From: CAMEON01 sp963643175
GTDB lineage: Bacteria > Bacillota > Clostridia > Oscillospirales > CAG-272
Reading direction: 5' to 3'
Length of the DNA: 47,471 bases
NCBI GenBank assembly: GCA_963643175.1
Contig: CAVIJF010000013.1
Location: forward strand, 1 to 47,471
Part shown: positions 8,604-17,393 of the stretch, one piece after another
How positions within the stretch are numbered: the first letter of the stretch is position 1
How the letters are laid out: every line of letters begins with the position of its first letter
Made by a program: the position numbers and the translations under genes
Notes under the pieces: generated by a model
The model's input: the letters and a program-made list of their open reading frames with translations, nothing else
Database searches by the model: none
Told to the model about the DNA's origin: nothing

Positions 8604-10367
8604 TCAGCGGTACTTCCGGCGCACCGAAACGGCAATGCCGGCGCCGGCGCACAGAACCGCGGGAATCAGCGTGAAGGCGACCGTGATGCCGACCTTCCTG
8701 TCGTCGGTCAGCCCGCTCTTGTCCGTGTCGAAATCGTACTTCTTGAAGCTCTTGAACTCCAGCGTCTTGACCGGCACCAGCTCGCGCCCCATGGAGCGGA
8801 GCAGGGACAGCAGCACGTCCGCGTTGCCGTAGACGGCGGAATCCAGCAGGGCGTCGGAGGCGAACTCGGTCGAGGCGCACACGCCCACGAAGGAGCGGTC
8901 GTCCTTGGTCAGGTAGTTGGTTTCCTGAACCGTCCGCTCCTCGCTGGTCAGCGTCATCAGGCGGAACAGGTTCTGCTCGATCGCAATCTCGTACTGCTCC
9001 CCGAACACCTCCGCCGTTGCGGTGGTGTAGGAGGTGAACATATCCGACAGGCGGCGGCTGACGCCGTTGCGGTAGTAGGATTCATAGGAGTACGCCGTGC
9101 CGTCGGACGCCTCGTCCGCCGAAACGTAGGTCACGCGGTAGCTGTCCGAACGCTTCACCGACGTCGCGTGGGGGAATACCACCTTGGCGGGATATGCCAC
9201 GTTGCGCATATCCTTTGTCACCGACGCACCCAGTCCGGAGGTTGCATAGTTGCCCAGAACCGTGTAGCCGTCGGAATCCAGCCGCTGTACCGTGTCGCGG
9301 ATGTGGTAGTTGTCGCTCTTGCCGCTCTCACTGTTCTCCACGCGGCAGATCGTGATGCCCCACTCCTCCAGATACTCTTCCAGTACCGGCAGGGTGGGCG
9401 TTTCGTCGTCTACGAACAGCAGGAAGGAGTAGGCGTTGTCCAGAAACTTGTCCAGCCGGTCAATCTCGGAAACGCCGTCCCCGCCGTTGTTGGCATAGCC
9501 CCGGAAGTCGGTCTGCGGGTCATAGGTGATGAGCAGGCGGCAATTTTCGGGTATCTCGTCCTTCTCCAGATCAATATCCTGCACGATATAGCCCGCGCGG
9601 CTCACCAGCTCCCGGAATGACTTGCAGGTGTCGGTGCTCTCGCCGTGGTTGGTGGTAAAGCAGGCTATCGGGGATTCGGCGCGGGTTACCGCCAGAATCG
9701 CGGAGGAGATGTCCATTTCCCCGTTGTATGCCCATGGAGTGGAGCTGTCCTCATTGGTGATGAAGAACCGGCTCAGGGCGTACACCCGGTACTCGGTTCC
9801 GAATTCAAAAATCACGTTGGAGGAGTAGATGGAGGTCGAGGAGGTCGCCTTGTACTTCTGCACCGCCGAGGGATTGTGCGCGATGTCCACGAAGGACACG
9901 CTGACGTAATCCGGGAAGTTCTCCCGCAGATCCAGCACCGAGTACAGCACGTACCGGGCGAGATCGGAGGCGTATACCTTGTCCCGGTCGGCGCAGAAAA
10001 TGACGTTGACCGTCAGTCTGTCCTCCCCGCGCGCGGTACGCTCCGCATTCACGGCGTCCACGGCGGGGACGGCGGAGGTGCGGAACAGCTCCAGAAACGG
10101 CGCCGACGCGGTGTACAGTCCCCGGTCGTCCGCCAGATAGCGCGTCCGCGTCTCGTCCACCTGCCAGATGTGGACATAGCCGAGATAGCTGAACAGCAGG
10201 TTAATCAGCAGTACCGCGACCACGGACAGCACCGTGACCGACACCGCCGCAGAGCGGCGGCGCAGGCGGCGCGCCCGGTCGGCACGCCGGTCAGCGGCTG
10301 CCGACGCGGTATCCGCCGTGGCGGCATCCGCTGCGGCTGTATCCAGTTTTTCCTGATTCGGATTCAT
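8604..10367 (-). CDS. GldG-like ABC auxiliary protein (paralogue 1)
   Basis: 587-residue membrane protein resembling the ABC-transporter auxiliary domain of gliding protein GldG. A basic, Ala-rich cytoplasmic tail (1-39) precedes a membrane anchor at about 40-62; a long extracytoplasmic region follows and a second anchor at about 562-582 ends in RRKYR. It shares blocks with the next gene, including TNHGES, a GYIVQDIDL segment, LLITYDPQTDF and SEIDRLDKFL, so the pair arose by duplication. GGGAG lies 8 nt before the ATG. The function is unknown; the neighbours suggest a complex with an ABC-2 type exporter. Sequence divergence from its partner suggests that the two form a heteromer rather than being redundant. 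Confidence 0.75.
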   Translation of the reverse strand: MNPNQEKLDTAAADAATADTASAAADRRADRARRLRRRSAAVSVTVLSVVAVLLINLLFSYLGYVHIWQVDETRTRYLADDRGLYTASAPFLELFRTSAVPAVDAVNAERTARGEDRLTVNVIFCADRDKVYASDLARYVLYSVLDLRENFPDYVSVSFVDIAHNPSAVQKYKATSSTSIYSSNVIFEFGTEYRVYALSRFFITNEDSSTPWAYNGEMDISSAILAVTRAESPIACFTTNHGESTDTCKSFRELVSRAGYIVQDIDLEKDEIPENCRLLITYDPQTDFRGYANNGGDGVSEIDRLDKFLDNAYSFLLFVDDETPTLPVLEEYLEEWGITICRVENSESGKSDNYHIRDTVQRLDSDGYTVLGNYATSGLGASVTKDMRNVAYPAKVVFPHATSVKRSDSYRVTYVSADEASDGTAYSYESYYRNGVSRRLSDMFTSYTTATAEVFGEQYEIAIEQNLFRLMTLTSEERTVQETNYLTKDDRSFVGVCASTEFASDALLDSAVYGNADVLLSLLRSMGRELVPVKTLEFKSFKKYDFDTDKSGLTDDRKVGITVAFTLIPAVLCAGAGIAVSVRRKYR

Positions 10368-10434
10368 GCGGCGCTCCCTGCCTTTCTGCCGCCCGTCTGC
10401 CGGGCGGAATGTTCGTATATACTGTATCCTGAAA

Positions 10435-11943
10435 TCATGCGGTCTTCCTCCGTACCAGCACCACCAGACCGATGACCAGCGACAGCCCGGCGGGCACGCC
10501 CGCCAGCAGGGCGGTAATCCGCCGTGCGGACGCCGTGGTCAGGATGTGGATGCTGTCATCCGAGAAGGGCTGGGAAGCCAGATGCATGGGGGTATCGGTC
10601 TTGCCCATTGCCTCCACCGCCGCCAGCAGCAGCGTTTCGTTGTCGTACACGCCGGACTGCATGGAAGCCTCCTTGGCGTAGTCCACGGAGGAGCAGACCA
10701 GCAGCGAGCCGGCGGAGCCGTTCTCACCTTCCTGCGTCAGCGTAATCAGATTGAAGCCTTCCTCGGTGCGTGCGACGGCTCTGCCGCCCGCCCATGCCTC
10801 GGCGCCGGGGTAGGAACGAAGCAGGGCATACGCCGTGCGATTCCCGCTCGACCACTGGTTGCCGGACAGGTTCCAGCCGTCGGTGGGCGAGATGCCGGTC
10901 GCGTTGGACAGCCGGACGGAGCCGGTGACCTGCCGCATCATCTCCCCTGCCTTGCCGGTGTCCGCCACCTTGCCGAGGATGGTATAGCCGTCCGAACTGA
11001 GCGAGTGGGCGGTATCGCGGATGCTGTAGCACTCCTCCACGCCGGAGGCGCCCTTGGAATGGTCAAAGGTCACGCCCCAGTCCGCAAGGAAGCCTTCCAG
11101 ATTGCTGAAACTGCCCGCCGCGAAGGTATCCGCCGAGACGAACACCATCATCTTGCCGCCGCGCGCCAGATAGGCGTTCAGCTTGTCGATTTCCGAGAAG
11201 CCGGTCACGCTGTCCCGGTCGGCGAAATCCTGCACGGGATTGTAAGAAATCAGCAGGTCGCAGTCGTCGGGGATGTCAAAGGACAGCGAGTCCAGATAGT
11301 TGACCATATAGCCGGCGTCGGTGGCGGCGAACATGAGCGAGTAGTCGCTCATGGATTCGCCGTGATTCATGGTGAAGTAGCAGATGGGCGACTTCTCGGA
11401 CAGAACCGCCTTCATGGCGACTGCCAGCCGCTTTTCGCCGTTGTAGGCGACCGGCGTTTCGGAATCGCTGACAGAGAACACGAAGAAGTCGGTCAGGGTG
11501 CAGACGCGGGAGCGGTCGCCCTGCGCCACGACCACGGAGGTGGACGCCTTGACGCCGTAAGCCCGCGCCACGGAGGGATGCTCCCAGACATTGAGGTACT
11601 CAATGCGCACCTTGCCGGGGTAGCGTTCGGCAAGCTCGGTTGCCGTGGTCAGCACGTATGCCTGCGTGCCGGAGGAGCGGATATTCTCCTCCTCGTCGCA
11701 GAAAATGACGCGCAGCGGGTCGTCCGTGCTTACGCTGTCCATGACGTACCGGTCAAGGTACTCATAGCACGCCTCGGTCACGGGGAAGGACAGCTGGGGG
11801 GTCATGCGGATGTACCAGCCGTAGCGCAGTGCCAGCTTGGTGACGATGCCGTTTGCAAGGATTGCCGCCGCCACGGTCAGCACGGTCAGCAGAACCGTGA
11901 CCGTGCCGAAGCGGCGCGTTTTCCCGGAATACTTTTTTGCCAT
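10435..11943 (-). CDS. GldG-like ABC auxiliary protein (paralogue 2)
   Basis: 502-residue relative of the downstream gene. It has a short basic N-terminus, a membrane anchor at about 13-36, an extracytoplasmic region with MNHGES, LLISYNPVQDF and SEIDKLNAYL, and a C-terminal anchor (about 478-497) ending VRRKTA. The GldG/IFT52-like fold is inferred from these blocks and from its position behind an ABC permease. GGAGGAA precedes the ATG at 11943, 22 nt after the permease stop. It lacks the long N-terminal tail of paralogue 1. What the cluster moves or assembles cannot be read from the sequence. Confidence 0.75.
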   Translation of the reverse strand: MAKKYSGKTRRFGTVTVLLTVLTVAAAILANGIVTKLALRYGWYIRMTPQLSFPVTEACYEYLDRYVMDSVSTDDPLRVIFCDEEENIRSSGTQAYVLTTATELAERYPGKVRIEYLNVWEHPSVARAYGVKASTSVVVAQGDRSRVCTLTDFFVFSVSDSETPVAYNGEKRLAVAMKAVLSEKSPICYFTMNHGESMSDYSLMFAATDAGYMVNYLDSLSFDIPDDCDLLISYNPVQDFADRDSVTGFSEIDKLNAYLARGGKMMVFVSADTFAAGSFSNLEGFLADWGVTFDHSKGASGVEECYSIRDTAHSLSSDGYTILGKVADTGKAGEMMRQVTGSVRLSNATGISPTDGWNLSGNQWSSGNRTAYALLRSYPGAEAWAGGRAVARTEEGFNLITLTQEGENGSAGSLLVCSSVDYAKEASMQSGVYDNETLLLAAVEAMGKTDTPMHLASQPFSDDSIHILTTASARRITALLAGVPAGLSLVIGLVVLVRRKTA

Positions 11944-11965
11944 GTCCGGTGTTCCTCCCCGCGCC

Positions 11966-12712
11966 TCAGCTCCAGCGCCGCTTGTCGTACACCCGCACCG
12001 TCAGGAACAGGAAGATAAACGACAGCGACACATAGTAGAGGATGGCGGCGAAATCAAACAGACCGTTCGTGAAGTTGCCGAAGCGGCTGAGCACCGACAC
12101 CCACGACAGGGCGGTGCGGATCCAGTAGACGTTGATGAAGCTGGTCAGCACGCCGATGCCGACCATGGCGCCGATGACGGCGATGGTGACGACGGCGGCG
12201 GCAAGCTGGTTCTCGGTCAGGGCGGAGATGAAGGTGCCGATGGCAATGAACGCCGCCCCGATGAGCAGCAGGCTGACAAGGCACCCGACCAACTCCCCGG
12301 TCACGGGACCGATGCGGGTCAGGTTGCTGGTCTGCCCCTTCTGCTCCTCGACCGCAATGGCGTACAGCGGGATGAAGTTGACGCAGGACACCAGCAGGGT
12401 AGAGGCGTACAGCGTCAGCGCCGCGAAGAACTTACCCAGCACCATGCCGGTCAGCGTCACGGGCGCGGTCAGCAGCAGCTGCTCGGTGCGCAGCTTGCGC
12501 TCTTCCGAAAACAGGCGCATGGTCAGAAGGGGAATGAGGATAATCAGCGCAAAAATCATGTAGACGAAGTAGTTTCCGACGTTGTAGGTGCCGCTGATGA
12601 TGGTGGAATAACAGCACAGCAGTGCCGCGACCGTCAGGAACACGCCGACATAGACATACCCGACCGGGTTGATGAAGTAGGAGCGCAGCTCCTTTTTGTA
12701 GATGGCAAACAT
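11966..12712 (-). CDS. ABC-2 type permease (GldF/NatB-like)
   Basis: Membrane subunit of 248 residues with six predicted spans (about 15-37, 48-65, 97-118, 145-166, 174-195 and 219-240). The N-terminal MFAIYKKELRSYF and the segment LRLFSEERKLRTEQLLLTAP-like (here TMRLFSEERKLRTEQ) are typical of ABC-2 permeases of the GldF type. It starts 42 nt after the ATPase stop; the ribosome site is weak (AAAGG), so coupling to the ATPase is possible. It is expected to pair with the ATPase and the two GldG-like proteins. Confidence 0.82.
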   Translation of the reverse strand: MFAIYKKELRSYFINPVGYVYVGVFLTVAALLCCYSTIISGTYNVGNYFVYMIFALIILIPLLTMRLFSEERKLRTEQLLLTAPVTLTGMVLGKFFAALTLYASTLLVSCVNFIPLYAIAVEEQKGQTSNLTRIGPVTGELVGCLVSLLLIGAAFIAIGTFISALTENQLAAAVVTIAVIGAMVGIGVLTSFINVYWIRTALSWVSVLSRFGNFTNGLFDFAAILYYVSLSFIFLFLTVRVYDKRRWS

Positions 12713-12754
12713 ATGCTTCAGCTCTGCCTTTCTTGTTTTTGTAGCGTGCCGCGG

Positions 12755-13855
12755 TCAGGCGTCCTGCCCGTCCCCGTCGTTCTCCTGCTCCTCTTCCTGC
12801 GCCTGCTCCCGGCGCCTGTCGGCTTCCTCGACCAATTCGTCGGCGACCTTAGTCTCCAGCGCGGTGCGCGACCGCTGGCGCGGTGCGCGGCGGGCGTAGC
12901 GGGCAGGCTGCCGCGTCTCCTCCTCGGACTTGTCCACCACGTTGATGAAGATGTCCTCCAGCGACAGTCCCATTGCTTCCATGCCGACCAGCGGCCAGCC
13001 GCGCTCCGCCAGCGTGAAGAACAGCTTCTTGCGCACGTCCGCGCCGGGGGCGCTTTCAATCATGTAGGTTACGGCGTCGCCGTCCCGCTCCGCCAGTGCC
13101 TCGGCGTACACGATGCCCGGAATATTGCGCAGTACCGGCAGAACCTTGTCTGTCTGCCCGCACACCTTGACGGTGAAGCGGCGGTTGTTTTCAATGATAC
13201 GCCCCAGATTGCCGGTCTTTTCGTCCGCCACGATGCGTCCCTTGTTGATGATGACAATCCGGTCGCACACCGCCTGCACCTCCTGCAGGATATGGGTGGA
13301 CAGGATGACGGTATGGTCGCGTCCCAGTCCCCGGATGAGGTTGCGGATTTCGATAATCTGCTTGGGGTCAAGACCGACGGTCGGCTCGTCGAAGATGATG
13401 ACCGGCGGGTTGCCCACCAGAGCGCCCGCGATGCCCACGCGCTGCCGGTAGCCCTTGGAGAGGTTGCGTATGACGCGGCGGCGGACGTCGCCGATATGCA
13501 CGACCTCGCAGACCTCTGCGATGTGTGCCTCACGGGGCAGTCGGCAGCCCTTGAGGTCATAGTTGAAGCCGAGGTACTCGTCCACGGTCATGTCGAGGTA
13601 CAGGGGCGGCTGTTCCGGCAGGTATCCGATCAGGCGTTTGGCGCCCAGCGGGTCCGCCAGCACGTCGATGCCCTGCACGGTGACGCGCCCGGAGGTGCTG
13701 GACAGGCAGCCTGTCAGGATATTCATGGTGGTGGATTTCCCGGCGCCGTTGGGACCCAGCAGTCCGACCACCTCGCCTGCTCCGATTTCCAGCGACACAT
13801 CGTCCACTGCGCACAGTGTCCCGTAATTCTTTACCAGATGTTCAAGCTTTATCAT
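12755..13855 (-). CDS. ABC transporter ATP-binding protein (GldA/NatA-like)
   Basis: Energises the ABC-2 exporter encoded downstream. Visible motifs are Walker A GPNGAGKST, the signature LSKGYRQRVGIAGAL, Walker B VIIFDEPTVGLDP and the switch His in STHILQE. The start at 13855 (MIKLEHLVKNYG) has AAAGGA about 12 nt upstream; the open frame extends to 14002, but that start would lie in the -10 region of the promoter. The 366-residue product has a charged C-terminal extension after about residue 310, rich in Arg then Glu, not needed for the ABC fold and perhaps a coiled-coil contact. It is the first gene of the minus-strand operon. Confidence 0.88.
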   Translation of the reverse strand: MIKLEHLVKNYGTLCAVDDVSLEIGAGEVVGLLGPNGAGKSTTMNILTGCLSSTSGRVTVQGIDVLADPLGAKRLIGYLPEQPPLYLDMTVDEYLGFNYDLKGCRLPREAHIAEVCEVVHIGDVRRRVIRNLSKGYRQRVGIAGALVGNPPVIIFDEPTVGLDPKQIIEIRNLIRGLGRDHTVILSTHILQEVQAVCDRIVIINKGRIVADEKTGNLGRIIENNRRFTVKVCGQTDKVLPVLRNIPGIVYAEALAERDGDAVTYMIESAPGADVRKKLFFTLAERGWPLVGMEAMGLSLEDIFINVVDKSEEETRQPARYARRAPRQRSRTALETKVADELVEEADRRREQAQEEEQENDGDGQDA

Positions 13856-13992
13856 GGGGGGATTTTTCCTTTCCTGCGGGGAGCCTCCCGCGGTTTGTGG
13901 AACCGCATAATCCGCGTTTCCCTGTTTCCTTCTCCGGCGAAGGGGTTGCGGCATCGGTCTTGCCGGCGTGAAGGTAAAATCATGCATCGTGT

Positions 13993-14025
13993 AGTATACC
14001 ACAATAATGTAACCATTGTGTGAAC
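13993..14025 (-). promoter_or_regulatory. Promoter of the ABC/GldG operon with GTTCAC repeat
   Basis: Minus strand: GTTCAC (14020-14025), 5 bp, GGTTAC (14009-14014), 10 bp, TATACT (13993-13998), with TGG directly before the -10. No good -35 is present; the 11-bp-period repeat occupies its place. The promoter at 25275-25307 has the same layout. An OmpR/PhoB-class activator is inferred. Confidence 0.55.
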
Positions 14026-14059
14026 GTTGCCGGAACGTCCGGAAAATCTTGCTGTGCTG

Positions 14060-14345
14060 GGGGAATGTTTGTGGGGGGTCTGCCCCCGGCGGTGGTCTGC
14101 TTTACCCGGCGCCGGGGGCGGCACTGCCTGCCGGGCGGCTTCAGGCACCCGGAGGGCGGCTTGCCCCAGCGTTTCCGGCTGACCTTGTGGTTGCGGTGCC
14201 TGAAAGGATGTCTGTGCCCTGCCGTCTCCGGCTCTCCCCGACTTCGCATAAGTCTATTGCCCCATCCCCCCCGACCCCCTTCCCCGATGGGGAAGGGGGA
14301 GACCTTAAGTTTATTTTTGCAAGGGGCTTCGCCCCTTGCATCCCT
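14060..14345 (-). repeat. Intergenic repeat mosaic (modules D, B short, A), minus orientation
   Basis: Part of the 1.1-kb divergent gap 13856-14991. Module D-like GC text (about 14080-14170), then a block from gtctccggctctccccgac to tctattgcccc (about 14223-14262) that recurs at about 19611-19651, then short module B (14259-14301) with the perfect arms CCCCCTTCCCC / GGGGAAGGGGG, then module A hairpin TGCAAGGGGC-ttc-GCCCCTTGCA (14318-14340). No gene is supported here. Confidence 0.7.
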
Positions 14346-14494
14346 GCGTCCGCGCCGGAAGCAACATTGCATACCGGGCAGTTTGCGGCAACTTTATGAA
14401 ATGCCGAAGACGGCGCCCCTTCCGCCACACCAAAGGTTTTCTGCTTTCTACTGGCGGCAAGGATAAGTTTCCGAGGCAATTACCTTCTGGTACC

Positions 14495-14720
14495 GCATAC
14501 CTCCCGGAACACCGTGCTACCTCAGGCACCGCACGGGAATGCAAGGGGCGAAGCCCCTTGCAAAGAATAACAAAAATCTCCCCCCTTCCCCGGCGTGGGA
14601 AGAGCGCTCTGCGAGCGCGGGTCGGGGGGATGGGGGCAAGAAAGATTTCGAACGTTTGTCCCGGCAGTGTCGGCTATGACGATCCCCCGGGGCAGGGTAA
14701 AGCAGACAACGCCGGGGGCA
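14495..14720 (+). repeat. Intergenic repeat mosaic (modules A, B long), plus orientation
   Basis: Module A hairpin at 14540-14562 and long module B at 14577-14639, the latter containing the palindrome core gagcgc and ggtcggggggatgggggc. It is inverted relative to the copy at 14259-14340, so the divergent gap carries a head-to-head pair, each in the direction of the nearer gene. The stretch 14640-14830 beyond it is unassigned. Confidence 0.7.
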
Positions 14721-14838
14721 AAACTTCTCCAAATGCCGCAAAACCCGCAAAAGCAAACGGCAAAATGCACGAAAGCGGCCTGCATTCATCCACATCCGGA
14801 TGCAAAACGCCGATTTTGCGGAAAATAGCGAAAATCGC

Positions 14839-14867
14839 TTGTATAATTCATAAAAATGCGGTAAAAT
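14839..14867 (+). promoter_or_regulatory. gap promoter
   Basis: TTGTAT (14839-14844), 17-bp spacer, TAAAAT (14862-14867), in a locally AT-rich patch about 125 nt before the gap start codon. GGAGG at 14978-14982 is the ribosome site. Confidence 0.6.
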
Positions 14868-14991
14868 ATAGAATTGGAGTGGGGACAGACAGCCCCCGCA
14901 CAGCCATACATAGGAGATGCAGACACCGGAAAAGGCGTCGGCATTTCCGTACCCGTAACCGAAAAAATTATATATATGGAGGTATTTTCCA

Positions 14992-16062
14992 ATGTCCGTA
15001 AGAGTTGCTATCAATGGCTTCGGTCGTATCGGCCGTCTGGCTTTCCGTCAGATGTTCGGCGCCGAGGGCTACGAGATCGTGGCAATCAATGACCTGACCA
15101 GCCCCAAGATGCTGGCAAACCTGCTGAAGTATGACACCGCTCAGGGTGGCTACTGCGGCAAGGTCGGTGAGAACCTGCATACCGTCTCCTCCAAGGAGCC
15201 TGTTCTGGCTGAGGACGGCAAGACCGTCGTCACCCCCGGTTCCATCACCGTGGACGGCAAGGAGATCACCATTTACGCTATGCCCAAGGCGCAGGAACTG
15301 CCGTGGGGCGAGCTGGACGTGGATGTCGTGCTGGAGTGCACCGGCTTCTACTGCTCCAAGGCTAAGTCGCAGGCGCACATTGACGCCGGTGCCAAGAAGG
15401 TCGTCATTTCCGCTCCCGCCGGAAACGATCTGAAGACCATCGTCTTCTCCGTCAACGAGAACACCCTGACCGCAGAGGACACCATCATCTCTGCCGCTTC
15501 CTGCACCACCAACTGCCTGGCTCCCATGGCTAAGGCGCTGAACGATTACGCGCCCATCCAGAGCGGTATCATGTCCACCATCCACGCCTACACCGGCGAC
15601 CAGATGATTCTGGACGGACCCCACAGAAAGGGCGACCTGCGCCGTGCCCGTGCGGGTGCTGCCAACATCGTGCCCAACTCCACCGGTGCTGCCAAGGCTA
15701 TCGGTCTGGTTATTCCCGAACTGAACGGCAAGCTGATCGGTTCCGCGCAGCGCGTGCCTGTTCCGACCGGCTCCACCACCATCCTGACCGCTGTTGTCAA
15801 GGGTGCTGACGTGACCAAGGAAGGCATCAATGCCGCTATGAAGGCTGCCGCTTCCGAGTCCTTCGGTTACAACGAGGATCAGATCGTGTCCTCCGATGTC
15901 ATCGGTATGCGTTTCGGCTCCCTGTTCGATGCTACGCAGACCATGGTGTCCAAGATTGCCGACGATCTGTATCAGGTGCAGGTTGTGTCGTGGTACGACA
16001 ACGAGAACTCCTACACCAGCCAGATGGTTCGCACCATCAAGTACTTCGCCAACGTGAAGTAA
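14992..16062 (+). CDS. Glyceraldehyde-3-phosphate dehydrogenase
   Basis: Glycolytic enzyme converting glyceraldehyde-3-phosphate, phosphate and NAD+ to 1,3-bisphosphoglycerate. The Rossmann start INGFGRIGRLAFRQM, the active-site block ASCTTNC (nucleophile Cys171) and the substrate-binding NSTGAAKAIG are intact. The 356-residue length is a little above the usual 335-340. Codon use is strongly biased (almost only a few codons per residue), as expected of a highly expressed gene. It is a single-gene unit with its own promoter, a strong GGAGG site and a strong terminator behind it. Confidence 0.97.
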   Translation: MSVRVAINGFGRIGRLAFRQMFGAEGYEIVAINDLTSPKMLANLLKYDTAQGGYCGKVGENLHTVSSKEPVLAEDGKTVVTPGSITVDGKEITIYAMPKAQELPWGELDVDVVLECTGFYCSKAKSQAHIDAGAKKVVISAPAGNDLKTIVFSVNENTLTAEDTIISAASCTTNCLAPMAKALNDYAPIQSGIMSTIHAYTGDQMILDGPHRKGDLRRARAGAANIVPNSTGAAKAIGLVIPELNGKLIGSAQRVPVPTGSTTILTAVVKGADVTKEGINAAMKAAASESFGYNEDQIVSSDVIGMRFGSLFDATQTMVSKIADDLYQVQVVSWYDNENSYTSQMVRTIKYFANVK

Positions 16063-16098
16063 TCCGGGTGTCTCTGCACCCTGTGCGGGTATCCGCGG

Positions 16099-16133
16099 AA
16101 GCCCTGCTGCCCTTGTGGCGGCGGGGCTTTTTT
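16099..16133 (+). terminator. gap intrinsic terminator
   Basis: A 13-bp stem (aagccctgctgcc with ggcggcggggctt, including two G-T pairs), loop cttgt, and a run of T residues. It lies 36 nt after the gap stop. Confidence 0.9.
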
Positions 16134-16158
16134 GATGCCGGCTTTTTTTGGTTTTTTG

Positions 16159-16455
16159 GGGGACACCTGCGCCCCGGCGTTCCCGGCTGACCCTGTGATT
16201 TGCGGTACCCAGCGGGAGCTTGCCCCGGCGTTCCCGGCTAACCGCCCGTCAGCCAGCAAGCCATCCGGTGCAGGCTTGGGGTTGCAAGGGGCTTCGCCCC
16301 TTGCAAAAGAAAAGCTAAAAATCTCCCCCTTCCCCGGAGTGGGAAGAGCGCTCTGCGAGCGCGGGTCGGGGGGATGGGGCAAACGATTTGCACGGAGGCA
16401 GAGTAGAGCAGATAACGCCGGGACAAGCCCCCGCCGGGTACCGAATCCCTCCCGG
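16159..16455 (+). repeat. Intergenic repeat mosaic (modules D, A, B long)
   Basis: Fills the 442-bp convergent gap 16063-16504 between gap and metQ together with the two terminators. Module D-like text is at about 16160-16260, module A hairpin TTGCAAGGGGC-ttc-GCCCCTTGCAA at 16282-16306, and long module B at 16322-16382. No coding sequence is supported. Confidence 0.75.
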
Positions 16456-16460
16456 AACGC

Positions 16461-16486
16461 AAAAAGAAGGGGGGGAAAATCCCCCC
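16461..16486 (-). terminator. metQ intrinsic terminator
   Basis: Minus strand GGGGGG-ATTTT-CCCCCC stem-loop followed by CTTCTTTTT, 18 nt after the metQ stop. It closes the metNIQ transcript. Confidence 0.85.
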
Positions 16487-16504
16487 TCAATCAGCAAACA
16501 TCTG

Positions 16505-17341
16505 TTACTGCACCGTAAACATCGGCTGCACGGCGCCGCCGTACTGCTTCTCAATGTACTCCTTGACGGCAGCAGTCTTGAGAGCCTTGATGAGAGCCTG
16601 AATCTTGGCGCTGTTCTCATCACCCTTGCGGACAGCAATGATGTTGGCATAGGTCTGCGCAGCCTCACCCTCGACACTCTCGACGGCAAGCGCATCGGCA
16701 ATCTTCAGACCGGCTCCCAGCGCATAGTTGCCGTTGATGACAGCAACCGTGCCAGCCGTGCTGTTCTTGAGCTGTGCCGCAACCGTATCCGCCGCGATAG
16801 GCGTGACCGTATGCCCCTTGGCATCCTCAATGTCCAGAACCGTCACACCGGTGTTGACGTTCTTGCCTTCCTTGATGGTAATCAGTCCCTCCTGCGCAAG
16901 CAGAAGCAGGGCGCGCGTCTCGTTGGAGTCGTCGGCGGGAATCAGAATGGCCGCGTCGGAAGCGATGTCCGCCACTCTGCTGACACCGTTGCCGAACAGA
17001 CCGAACGGCTCATAGTGAATCAGCGCAGCCGCCACCAGATCGGTGCCGTTGTTTTTGTTGTAGCTGTTCAGGTAGGGCGTGTGCTGGAAGTAGTTGGCAT
17101 CCAGCTCCTTGTCAGCCAGCGCCTTGTTGGGCAGAACGTAGTCGTCAAATTCCCGGACAACCAGCGTGTACCCCTCGGCGGCAAGCGCGTCCTTGACCTG
17201 ATTCAGGATCTCGGCGTGGGGTGTCGGGCTGGCGCCGACGATGATGGTCTTGTCGTCGCTTGCAGTCTGCTTGCAGCCGACCAGCGAAACGAGAGACAGG
17301 GTGAGAATCAGGGCGAGTGTGAGGCAAAGAATCTTTTTCAT
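16505..17341 (-). CDS. Methionine ABC transporter substrate-binding lipoprotein
   Basis: Captures methionine (D- or L-form in this family) at the cell surface for the MetNI importer. The start at 17341 gives a lipoprotein signal (MKKILCLTLALILTLSL) with lipobox LVGC at about 20-23; AAGGAG is upstream. A 62-residue longer open frame has no signal logic and is rejected. The NlpA/MetQ fold is supported by IIVGASPTPHAEILNQVK, NYFQHTPYLN and the C-terminal PMFTVQ region. 278 residues is normal. It is the last gene of the metNIQ operon and is followed by a terminator. Confidence 0.94.
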   Translation of the reverse strand: MKKILCLTLALILTLSLVSLVGCKQTASDDKTIIVGASPTPHAEILNQVKDALAAEGYTLVVREFDDYVLPNKALADKELDANYFQHTPYLNSYNKNNGTDLVAAALIHYEPFGLFGNGVSRVADIASDAAILIPADDSNETRALLLLAQEGLITIKEGKNVNTGVTVLDIEDAKGHTVTPIAADTVAAQLKNSTAGTVAVINGNYALGAGLKIADALAVESVEGEAAQTYANIIAVRKGDENSAKIQALIKALKTAAVKEYIEKQYGGAVQPMFTVQ

Positions 17342-17393
17342 GGTATGGTATCTCCTTTTCAATAAAATACAGAATTTTGGGGATGCATCTATT

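Noticed and set aside
13856..14002. 49-residue N-terminal extension of the ABC ATPase
   Set aside because: Its start codon lies in the -10 region of the predicted promoter and the extension has no similarity to the family.
16063..16504. Hidden tRNA or small RNA genes in the larger gaps
   Set aside because: No cloverleaf, TTCGA-type T-loop or CCA-adjacent acceptor stem was seen; the strong stems are explained by modules A-C and terminators.
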